From: Ectocarpus siliculosus
Taxonomy: Eukaryota > Sar > Phaeophyceae > Ectocarpales > Ectocarpaceae
Assembly: GCA_000310025.1 (NCBI GenBank)
Contig: FN648396.1
Coordinates: 91,120 to 155,119 of the forward strand
Direction of reading: 5' to 3'
Length of the DNA stretch: 64,000 nucleotides
Numbering within the stretch: the first letter of the stretch is position 1; each line of letters begins with the position of its first letter. The translations under genes and the position numbers were made by a program. Below, in pieces: positions 20,731-32,700 of this stretch. The notes under the pieces were generated by a model. That model was not told where the DNA came from. It searched no databases and worked only from the letters and a program-made list of their open reading frames with translations.

Positions 20731-23700
20731 ATGACGGACCTCGATCTCTTCCCGCGAGGCAAGAGCGCCGCCGCAGCAGACGCGGCAGCAGCATCCAGCA
20801 CGCCCAAGTCGAGCAGCGGCAAGCAAGATGCTCGAAAACGCAAGTCCTCCGGGGCGGCATCGCCTCAAGATAACAGTAAGAAGGGCAAGGGGGGCAAGGA
20901 CAAGGACTGGCTGTTCGGCGGTGGCGGTGGCGGTGGCGGTGGCGATAAGCAGCAGAGCAGGCCTTCGGCGCCAGGCAAGAGACCTCGCGGCGAGAGCAGT
21001 GCATCGAGCCCCGGCGGTATCGGTGCATCGAAGGGGAAGGTGGGTCTCGAATTGTTGTTTGTTGTTGTTGTCGAGATTTTGGAGTTTGAGCTGTTCGCGG
21101 CTCGAGGTCGCGCAAGTGTACATCCTTGCATGTATGCATACCATATGCTTGCGGCCAGTAGACCAGCAGTAGATCACACTGCAACTGCATTGTATCGCTC
21201 ACCCTTCCGAGCCCAAGGTTATTGTGCTGCTGCTGCTGCCAGACCCTATATCCGACGCATACATGCCCCACTTACTCCTTGGTGTTTGATGTGCCTGTAA
21301 CACTCCAATGACAAAATCAACACGGAAGTTCGTTTATGTGTTGTGGCACTGGCATAGTTGGTGTGTGCACGGCGATGACAGCCGGGTTGTCTGCTCGATA
21401 CCACTCCATTCTCACCCTTCTCTTTCGCATTGTGTTGTCTTGTTTCCCTGCTGTCCGCAGAAGAGAGGCTCGACCGCGAGCGAGGTGGGGTCGGGCATGC
21501 TTGTAGAGCACTCGGGGAGGGCTCCTCGGCTCGAGATGGTTTCCTTCAAGAAGCTGAACAAGGGCACTCTTGCCATGGGAGTCGTCTTCAAGGTCGGTGG
21601 CCCTAGCACGAACGTTCTTCAAGTACTGTAGATACAGGTGGCGTGGTTTTCGACCCAAGGTTTGTTGAATAATACCAGAGAAAGCTCGTCGCGAGTACAA
21701 GTATGAAGATCTGCGATCTAGGTATGCAGATACGCACAGCAGCAATTTTGGGGTGCGAAGCGCTGTCATCCGTGTGGCCTCAGTGTCAGGGGTGTGCGTT
21801 GGGGCTACAGATGTACCGTATGCTATGCCCCAGGGAGCAGGGAAAATGTGTACTTGCCGCGAGATAGTACCTGTGCAGCTATTCTACGGTAAAGCATTAG
21901 TAGCGCTATCCGAGCCGATCCCATGATGTACTGCTTCGCCTCCTGTGCGTCGTTCGGCTCGCTCGGTTTCTACCATGTTTCATCCTCTTTTTTTTCCATG
22001 TACTTCCTACGTGTGTCTTATAATTCTCTGTTTCTCCCTCCTTTCCGATCTGTCTCTCATCTGCCTATTTTTCTCCCTTTCTTCCTCCCGCCCTCCCTTC
22101 CGCCCGCTGTCCATGTCTTGTCAGATCAATGAACACGACATGGTGGTCTCCTTGCCCAGCAGCCTAACGGGCGTGGTTAGACGTCAAGAGGTCAGCGACT
22201 ACTTCCACCAAAAGGCAGCAAGCGCGAAGAACACCGGGTCCAATAGAGCTGGCGGCCGAGGGAGATACTTCGACGAATCACACGCCGGCGAGAAGCCCTT
22301 GACCCACCTATTCCGCGAAGGACAGGTTAGTGGTCAGTATTCGTCTTACCCGCTTGGGTCATTGTTGACATGTATGGCATATGCTCGTACTGTAGTAGCG
22401 CGACTTCGAAGTTGTTTGAAGGATGTGTGAGAAAGTGCTGTTCGCTTGATCCATAAAGCGATGGCTCGTATGGTGCATCTGGCGGGTTGCCTGGGGCGTG
22501 CATGCATGGGAGGGAGGCTGAGTTGGTGTGCGAAATAGCTCTCAAGTTTACAAATTGAGAAATGTCGAGGCTGACTGCTCTTGGAAAATATTTCCCTATC
22601 CCGCTCCATGGCATCCGCTCGGTGGCATGCATGTTCCACCGTGTGACCGTGCTACCTCCTACTGCTTACGGGTTGTTTGCTCTGGGAGCGAAATGCGTGC
22701 TTCGATCATGGTTTACTCTGGAGCGTTCGAGCCAAAGGACCAAGGTGGAACAACACAATCGTAACTTTTTCCTTGTTCATGGAGGAGTCGCCCAGCAGAG
22801 GGTGCATGCAATAGTCGTATTAACAACCTTGGCAACAGAAGTTCAAAACAGCCATGGGGTGTCGATATTGTAATTTGTATTTGCTACACTCGACTGTCGG
22901 GATGACGACACATGCCACCAAGATCGCTGAGACATTCCCCTTCAACAAGAAATGCATCGCTTTCCACGGCTTTAGTTTGAACCGTCTGCGAACCATCACC
23001 ATGCAACCTCATTCATGCCCGTGTATGCGAGGACTTTGGAACACCTCTCTTGACGTGTTTGCCCGTAGATCCAGTTTGACATGACGTGTCAATATCTCGT
23101 GTATTTGTGTCTTGTTTGATGACTGTGTTGAAATACCCTCCTTTGCGTTCTGCCTGCCGGGCCACCGTGGTGCCAGTTAATGAAGTTAAGGTATCGATGA
23201 TGCAACGTATATTTGCTACTCTCGACCGTCGGGATGACGACAGTAACCACCAAGATCGCTGAGATACCGTACCGCCCTTCATTTTCTTCCAGTTTCAAAG
23301 TCATGGCTGCCCTGAAAATACCACGCTCTTGCGCCCCCCCCCCCCCCCCCCCCCCCCCTAAGGTTTGGAATTTTGAATTTTAAGGGTTCAAACCCCTAAG
23401 GTGTTAAAATTTTTTGGGTGAAGCANNNNNNNNNNNNNNNNNNNNNNNNNNNNNNNNNNNNNNNNNNNNNNNNNNNNNNNNNNNNNNNNNNNNNNNNNNN
23501 NNNNNNNNNNNNNNNNNNNNNNNNNTTCCCTTTAAAAAAAAAAGGTCTGGTTTTCCGGGGTTTTTTTTGAGATGTTGGGGGAACATTCCCAGGGAAACTT
23601 TTTTTGGGCGGGGGTGGGGGGGGATTGGGGAAACCTTTTTTGGGGGGTTTGGCCGGGAGACCAATTTTGAAAAGGGGGGAAAATTTTTGGGTTTTTGGTT

Positions 23701-26700
23701 TTTTTTTGGAGGAGGGGGTAAAAAAACCTTTTTTGGGTTTTGCCCGGGGGGGCCCCGGGGGGGCCATTTAAGAAATTTAGGGTTGGGGGGGGGAAAGTTT
23801 TTTTTGTTTTTTTGGGGGGGGGGGGGGGGGAAGGAAACCCCAAAATTGGGGGGAATTGCTTCCCCCCTTTTTTTTTTTTCCGTTTTAAAATTAGGGGGGC
23901 CCAGAAAATCCCCGGGTTTGGGGGCCCCCCCCCCCCCCCCCCCCACCCTTAGGGTTGCGATTTGTGAGTTGTAGGGGTACAAGCTCGTAGGTTGTTAGAA
24001 TTGTTTGGGTGATGCATGTGTTGCGTGCTCCTACAGCAATGCTCCGGAGTGCGGTGGGATCTCGCACATGGCTCCCTGCACCTGTCGTAGACACCAAAAG
24101 TCGCCTGTACAGTGCTGGCCTGTCCAACAAGATGCATACGTACGGAAGTCCCAGTTGCGTGGCAGCCGCAGATGTAAACGCTTGGAAAAACACACCATGC
24201 CACGGCTAAACACGAACACCGCGCCACCCTCGCTTTCGTTCGGTATCGCAGGTTGTCCGCTGCGCCATCATCAGCCTGGCGAAGGAAGCCAAAGGCCGTC
24301 ACATCGAGCTGTCCCTTCGCGCCTCCGTGGTGAACAAGGGGTTGTCGCTGTCCCAGCTGACGAAGGGAAGTGGGGTGTACGGGTCAGTGGCGTCGGCGGA
24401 GGACCATGGGTACGTGGTCACGCTCGGCCTGGATGGCGTTACCGCTTTTCTCCCGAAGAAGGATGGTCCCAAGGACGGCCTCGAACCGGGGCAGCCGGTA
24501 GAGGCTGTCATCCAGGCAAGATGTCACGGCATGGCATGCAGGAAATTTAAAATTTTACAAGTGCACTACTTATCCGAGTGCAGTCGAATTTTGTTGGGCA
24601 TGTATTGTTCTTTGTACTGTTCTTGGGTTGAGGCATGCAGGGTAGGACAATCCATACCAGTGGGTGAACAAGCGCCTGCTTCAATTCAAGCGTGAATGAC
24701 CTCTTTTTTTTTTTTCGCGTAGCCGATGTGTGATACTTCTGTCGTAGTTTCCCAAAGGCCAGACCTCAAGGGCAACACGCACCTCGGGTGTGGTGTTGTG
24801 TGGCGTTGTCATCAGCGTGTGCCAGGATGTACGAGGTGTCGCCACGCACCTCAAGTTGTTTTTCCTGCTGTCTAACCTCTTTCTATTAACTGTTAACAAG
24901 CCTGTGTTATACCCTACCGGAGGAGTTGTTGTAGACCCGCCCGATGCGAACCCCCACCCAAACAGCTCCCGTTTTTGTCACCCCTCCCCTCAGCCACAAC
25001 ATAGCACCCACTGACGATCGCACTCCCCCCCCCCCACCCCCCCTCATCGCTGTTGGGTTGTGTGTTGACAGACGGTAAAGGCTGCTGCTCGCACGGTGAC
25101 TCTGACAGCAGATCCTTCGCTAGTTTCCTCTGCTGTGACCCAGGGCACGTCCTTCGACCTTCGCTCCCTCAAGCCCGGAATGCTCGTCGACGCCATCGTG
25201 GACAGCGTGCTCTCGAACGGGATCCTCGTGAGTGCCGCATTCTATGCATACAGTGCAGCGCAATACTCCCGAGATGTTCATAGAAGCGTTTTAGCTATTG
25301 TAGAAGCATTGTCGTTTGACGTGCTTTCGACTTATGTTCCGTTCCGTTTCCCTCCCGCGCTCCTTCAAGCCAAGCAACAGATGTGATTGTTTTGGGTGGT
25401 CACCAGCTGTAACCCACCAGCTGCATACAAGTAAAAACTAGATCGGTACTTTTGATTTCGACTCCACGAAGTAGGTGCGGCTACCAGATTTTGTAGAGTT
25501 GACTCTCGTCTTGCGGTTCCAGGTACTATACATTTGGTGTACCCCTATGCCTGTTCAGATATTTGTCCGTGGCATGGACAAGTTCACATGCATGTTTCAG
25601 GGGATCATTACTCCTTGGCATGTACTGTATACTAAAAAAATGGTGTTCCAGTGGTTCGGTAAATTAGCCACAACCAACCGGATGGAGTTGCCTCTCATCT
25701 GACATGATTCAATTCCAGGTGAGTTTCCTCGGCTACTTCGCCGGGTGCGTGGACCACAACAACATGCCTCTCGTCTCCGGAGACGGCAAGGACGAGCCCA
25801 AAGGATGGCGACCGCTCTTCAGACCGGGACCAGAACCGGTCCGCGCTCGAGTTCTGCTGGTTGACTACGTGAACAAGGCTATTCGCCTGACTCTCCGTCC
25901 TCATCTGATGGAGATGAGAACACCCTCTGGCTTGCCGCCGACCGGGGCGTTGTTGGAGGGAGAGGTCGTCAGGGTGGACCCTGCGTTGGGCCTTCTGCTT
26001 ACGGTGAGGAACAAGGTTGTGAGGGGAGGAACAGCAAGCTACCCCAGTGGTACGGTTCTGCAAGAGCAGCAAAGATTGGAATGCACGGGTGGTACCGTAC
26101 CGTACCGTACCGTACCGTGGTTTCTATGCTATGGTGAATAAGTTGGTTTCGTCGCTGACAAAATGCAAGCGCTACAGACACGCGGGTCCTTTTGTGTCGA
26201 GTTCTTGGGATGTTTTCCTAAGGGTCGTGTCGTTGTTGTCTTGTTACTTGCGTTTCGCCCAAGCAGTGGCGTGCTTCCTAGACCATTACTGTGTTTTGAT
26301 ATATAGAGATGCCGCCGTGTGACCTTGTTATGCATGCTTTTATCGTTATTCCCTGCTGATACGCTGTTGAATATAGCATGGTATGCTACGGTGTGGGAGG
26401 TCTGACGCCGTCCCTCAACATGGTTAGTTTTTCAGACAGACGCAGGTCATGCTTGATCGTCATGATCAACACCGCTGTTTAATTGCACGATAATGACCGC
26501 TCCGACACGCTGCCTGTCTTGTCTTGTCTTGGTTGAATTTAACTCTCTGAAGGTGCCGTCAACGGAAGAAGACGACGGAAGCGAAGCAGCCGGCAACGCC
26601 CCTGCCGCCAAGAAGGAACGGGGGCAGGGCCGTCGAGAACGTCGAGCGGCAGCAGCAGCAGCAGCAGCAGCGGCAGCGGCTGGCGGCGACGAGGACGACG

Positions 26701-29700
26701 GCGAGGAGCAGGAAAAGAAGTGGAAGACCATCGGCGCGTACGTGCACATCTCCCGTATCTCCGATGAGAGGGTGGAGCATGTGGAGAAATCTTACAAGCC
26801 TGGACAGAAGGTAAGCACGACTAGGTTGAATGTTGTTGTGCCGTTAATCCCTAACTCCAGCCTGAACATGGACTGTGATCGCCGCAAGTGTTGCTTGTAC
26901 CACTGTGTCTTGTGTTACGGAGGTTGTGTTACGGAGGTTGTGTTGATAAATAGCTTGGCTAACGTGGATGTTTTGGATCGTGTTGTTCGGCACGCGTACT
27001 GTGTGCGTGTTCTTTTCGCCATGATGAAGCGTGACATGACGGCAGGATACCTGATGAGAACACCAGTTAGCATTATTGCCGGTAAAGTAGGAAGTAGTCG
27101 TAGCGGGCAGCAAATCGGTGGAGGTTAGATTCCAGTCTCTCTTTTTTATGTAAGTTGTGCGAAGCACGCTTGTCCCTGAATAACCCCCCCACCAATTTCA
27201 ACCCCCCGGCACCCCCCCGCTATTGTGGTGGATCGATCAGGTCCGGTGTCGCGTCACGGGGTCCTCGCTCGTTGAAGGCTGGGCGGCAGCGTCCCTCCGG
27301 CCCTCTGTCCTGTCGGCTGCCGTGTTGCGGTACCAAGACCTGAAGCCCGGTTCCCTCGTGGAAGGGGAGGTCGCTGCGGTGGAGGCGTTCGGTCTCCTCG
27401 TGAAGCTGGGAGAAGGCGTTCGTGCTCTGGTTCCCAAGAATCATCTGGGCGACGTGGGCGTCAAGAACCCCAAGGCTCGCTTCAAGGTACTGCTTTATGT
27501 ATCTGGTAGTTGTGCATGATGCATGTCTCTGGTTCTCTCCGCCTGAAGATATCTAGTCGCTGGGCTAGGGTTGGTTCCTTTTCTTCGTGGCCGCTGTTCC
27601 GATGCGCCCGCGAAGCTCGCGCATCTGTCAAACGGCTTCTCTCCGTGTCGACAGTTGTGACGGTTGCGGTTGTGTAGTGTGTGTGGTTGTTGTATCGCGT
27701 GCTTGAGGCTCGTGATGTACTCGCTTTCCTACCGAAGCCAAGATATCCTGTTGTTTAGTCTGGTATGAAGAGGGATAAGAAAATATAGAGGGGTGTCGAT
27801 GATGCAAGATGTATTTGCTACACTCGACTGTCGGGATGACGACACTTACCACCAAGATCGCTGAGACACCCCACCCGTAGGAAGCTATGATTGTTGCACG
27901 CTGGCACCTGGGAATAGCTCTCTGCTCTGCTACATCGTCAACTCTCTCGTTTATTTTTGACCTAGCGGTAGAGTGGCTGGTGCTGGTGACATTGGATGCA
28001 TTTACCAATTTGATGCCTCGGCCCTGAGAAAGTCATCGCTTGCACAGAGTTGGGTACGAGCAGCTCTACACATGGACACGTCATGCATTGTTTTGTTTTT
28101 TACCAAGGATATCATGGGGTCTCAACGTGTGATTTTGTTGGTGGTCGCGTTGGTCACTCGTTCGGTCGATGCGGGTTCTGTCCCGTCCTTTGTTTTCCAA
28201 GCTGAAGTGGTTATTTTCCAGTTGTTACTTTCCTCCCCACTTACCGCACACTTAACAACGTTAAATCTGGCAAAACACTCAACACCAAGAGTACTCCTTA
28301 CGTCCATCAATCTGCACAGTGCGCTCAAGCCGCTTGTGGTGCATGTTTTCGGCAGTACCCACGTTGAGAACCGCCTACCCTGAGCGAACAAGCACTTCCG
28401 TGCTGGGCCACCTTTCCGAAGGTTGGTGTCCACGCTCCTACAGCACTCTGTGTGCGTTTCATTAAAAGCGTTTTTTTGGATTTTATTGTTTCTTGGTTCT
28501 GTTGGACAGGTCGGAGCGCGTGTGAAGGGGCGAGTGCTGACGGTGGATGCTGGGTCAAGCAAGTCCACGTTGACCTTAAAACGCTCCATGGTCAAGGACA
28601 AGCGGGAGGTCATCTCCACGTACACGGAGGTATGTTGTGTGTTGTGTAGGTGAGGCGAGAGTGAAGCGATGAAGGCAACCACATGGCCAATATTTTTCCT
28701 GTTCAACTTGTTTTGTCCCGTCGCATTTGTTCAACTTGATTTAATCGCTCCCGCACTCCGGCGGTGTACTATCCGATCCGATCCGATCCGATCCGATCTT
28801 ATCCTATCCTATCCGATCTAGATAGATCAGGCGGCGCCACACAGGAGGGAGGACGCACCACAGTGTTCGTTTTCTCTCGCCATTCACTTTTTGTGCTTGC
28901 TTTGTTTTGGTCGCGAGAAGGATTCAGCCGTTCGTTCCTCTACTTGATCGTGAAGTTCAATTGTTTTGTGATCTCGCAATTGATCTCTTTCCAAATTCTC
29001 TGGGCATGTGGTGACATTCGATCGAGCCCACATGTTGAATGTTGAATGAGAAAAGCTTGCCAGGTTACGTGTTGCACCACTCCGCGCGACCGGTCATACC
29101 ACGCTTTGCTGACCAGCCCGACCCCACTTGAAGTATTATTGCTGTGCCACGTTCCCCAGAACTGCCTATTTATAGTTTGGCCGCCACAACCGGCCTTTTC
29201 TTTCTTTTTCATGTGCCAAATCAAGTGCGTTTGAGAGTGGGAAGTGCAAAACAAGTTGCGACGTGGTCAACAACGTGCCCAGTTGATGGGGCCTTTCCCA
29301 TCTCCGGTGTGGTACGGTAACACACGCAATGGTGTAACCGCACACGGTTGGAGAATCCAAAGCGCAATCTATATGATAGACGGGAGGTGGGTCCAATTTT
29401 CGATTGCCGCCTCTCCCTCCAGACCAGGAAAAGTGATGAAAATATCGAGGGTGGTCAGACGACAAGAGAGCGGAGAGGAGAAATGCCGAGAAGGGTCCCC
29501 GCGAGGGGATACCGGGGGGGTACCAAAATGGTTTCGCCCTTCTTCGCGGAGACCTCTTTTGGCATCTCATTTCTTAGTATCTTGTTGTAGACAACGCTCT
29601 CGGTGACTGATTCTCTTTGCCGGGGATTTGAGAGAGAAATGCGGGAATGTGTCTTGTGGATCCACCCAACACTTTCCAGTGACCCTCCCGAAGAAAGGAT

Positions 29701-32700
29701 TGCAACATTGAATTCGGTTTTATGGAGCTATCCTACGCCGCCGCCTGCTCTCCGTGGCGACCGGCGCTTGAGCTCCATCCACATTTATTGCTACGTCATT
29801 TACGGTGGTTGTGTTGATGTGTCATGTACAGCCTTCTCAAGTCTGTTTTTTTTATTTTTGCGCGGGCATCGGGGGCTTGCCGAGCATAACACCACCACCA
29901 CCTCGTCACAAGCATAACCCACATGGACCCAAAGTATCTGAAAGGGCTAGGGCTTCCTGAATTGCAGACTACTACAGTAAGGTAGAATACCACAAGGGCC
30001 GATCGATCGGCTCTCTCGTTCTCCGTGAGAGCTGTTCGTTGATGGCGAGAGCACTTTTCCGCGGTTGGCACCATCTGCAGACCACAAGGCATGACGTTCA
30101 TTACGGGTTTCAAATACCGCATTTCGACAAATAGACGAATGCTTACGCGTGTGGTGTGTCTCGGATGGGTGGCTCGCCAAGTGTTGGGACCAAGAGCCAA
30201 GAGCTGGGAGGAGCACATCTCGCTTGTACCAACTGTTGCACAAGGGCATCTTAAACATCCTGAGATTTTGCTCTCGTACAGCTCGTCCAATGAGAGAACA
30301 GAGAGAAATGCGTAGAAACTGCCACTTTAGGTTGCCTTTCCCGAAACGCGGTGCTCGAAAGCGAGGCCCCAAGGTCGAAAAGCTGCGGCCTGACAACCGT
30401 GCTCACGTCGGTGAAGAGAAGACAACGCTTGTCAGTTGTCGAAGACACGGATTCCTTAACAATATACAGGGTCAAGGTTGCACTTTCGCTGCCTGCTTCA
30501 CGGCCCCGTAGAACCATACTTGCTAATTATTATTATTGCCTTCCTCTCATGTCGCATTTTGCATGTGACTTTGTTGTGGTAGGCGAAGGAGAGAGAGGGT
30601 ACGGCGTGCACGGGTTTCGTGACCAAGGTGGCTCCGTTCGGGCTGCACGTGTCGTTCTACGGGAACGTCTTCGGACTTCTACCTTCCAAGGCCCTGACGA
30701 AGCATGGCATCCAAGATCCTTCGGAGGCCTTCGCCGTTGGGCAGGTGTGCGGACCAGGCCACACGAAATGCGTCCCCAGACGTAGTGCTTGATTCATGTT
30801 GCATGGCGGTATGGCGGGTACTGGCCCCCAGTACGTGTTCACGGCCGTGTGTGATGTTGACAGTTTCGTACTGACAATGTTTCTTGGCCAAATCGACGAT
30901 GATGTTGGTGACGAGATCGCCCGCGATTGAGCACATGGCGGTAGCAGGGGCGCACTAGGTCCCGCCTTCAACGCTTGAGCCATGACATGCATTAATTACC
31001 TTGTTACCGCATTGGACCGCATACAGGATAGCGGACAATTTGGATCGGTCTCTCGGGTTGCTACCGTGAAGTACAGCAGTCGCTCCTCGGTTTAGCACAC
31101 TGTCTTCAAGGGCACTTCCCTCGGTAAAGGACAGCATTTGTTGTCAGGGGCACGGTGCCCCAAGGAATGTAGTGTAAGGACCGTTATCAATCTCGAGCAC
31201 ATTTTCGTACCATGTGTCCTTGAACAAGGAACGACCGTATATCCCTGGTCTCGAGTACGATAAACAATACCGATGCACACTTGACAGGTGACACTTGTCA
31301 CTTCATAGTCGTGTCTCGTTCTGATCTATCTGACCTTGCACTACGCTTTTTCGTTATGCACACAATATCTTGTCACCGTTCTGACGTCTGATATTAGACT
31401 TTTTTCGGTGTCTTCCAAGCCTCGTGACTTGTGACCCTGTGTTCGCAAATTGGTTCGATGTACGGTATTTTCGATGTAGGCGATTTGCGTTTTGGACCAA
31501 CAAATATTCATGTCTCACTCTTCACTCGCGCACCAACAGCCCGTGGTGACCTTTCGAGGACATGACCCCCGGGTATAAAATGCGACGAAGATTAGGCTGC
31601 ATTTTCGAAGCTCCCTCCGTTTGGACGGGAATCGTATTTGCTCTGCCCCCGGCCTCTGACCTGCTGAGACACGATTTTGACCCCCACGTTTCAGTGGGAT
31701 TGAAAGCCGGGTACATTTTACCGAGCCTTGCTTTCTCTCCCGCATGTCTATAGGTGTAGCTTTCCGTAGTTTGACGGATTATGTTTGTTTTTCATGGTAT
31801 TGGAACGGAACAGGGCAGAGACACGTTTGGCATGTTCTGGTCGGCGCTGTGCTTCAATCCTGCGTGTGTTCCATGGTGTATTCACGTTGTACACTACATG
31901 TGCTGCTGGTGGGGTAAGCTTCCCAGGGGTTTATCGAATTCTTGGTGGAGGTTTGCTTTACGCTTTTTTCCTTACCGTCATAACAGGACTTTCCCTCGGT
32001 TCTTCTATTGTTTTAGACGAGCCTATCGTGACCCGTTTCATCGCACAACCCGCGACGGTCCTTATTTTTGTTGGTGCAGGTTTGTGTCTTCTATAACCTC
32101 GCATGAGCGGGATGGTTCTGGTACGGTAAGAAGTTGACCACAACCTTGCTTGACTTGATGATGATTGACACGGCGCCGCCCCGCGTCAACGTGCTGTGTT
32201 GAATGTGGTTTTTGTCAGGTGGTCGGGTGTGTGGTGCGATCGTGCGACGTGACCACCTACCCTCCCAAGCTTGCCCTTTCTCTCGACGTTGCCGGAAAGA
32301 CGGAAGAGATGGGAGGCACCGGTGCTGCTGAGGAGGTAAGCCAGCTGACGCAAGAGACAGACAGAAGATCTATATATCGCACATCGAATTGAAATAGCTG
32401 TGGTGTTTCCGTTAGAGCCATTATTGTACTGCAACATTGACCATCGGTCTGGTTTTGTTGTTTACCGCTGTCCATCCTTACAAAGCATGAGTAGTGCTCT
32501 ACAACGACAATGGCATGGCTCGCGCACCAACAGCCCGTGGTGACCTTTCGAGGACATGACCCCCGGGTATAAAATGCGACGAAGATTGGGCTGTATTTCG
32601 AAGCTCCCTCCGTTTGGACGGGAATCGTATTTGGTTTGCCCCCGGCCTCTGACCTGCTGAGACAAGATGTTGACCCCAACTTCTCAGCGGGATTGAAAGC

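Noticed and set aside
23526-23982. Open frames rich in Gly/Pro/Phe on both strands
   Set aside because: They span the N-gap and homopolymer-inflated noise and reflect bad base calls.
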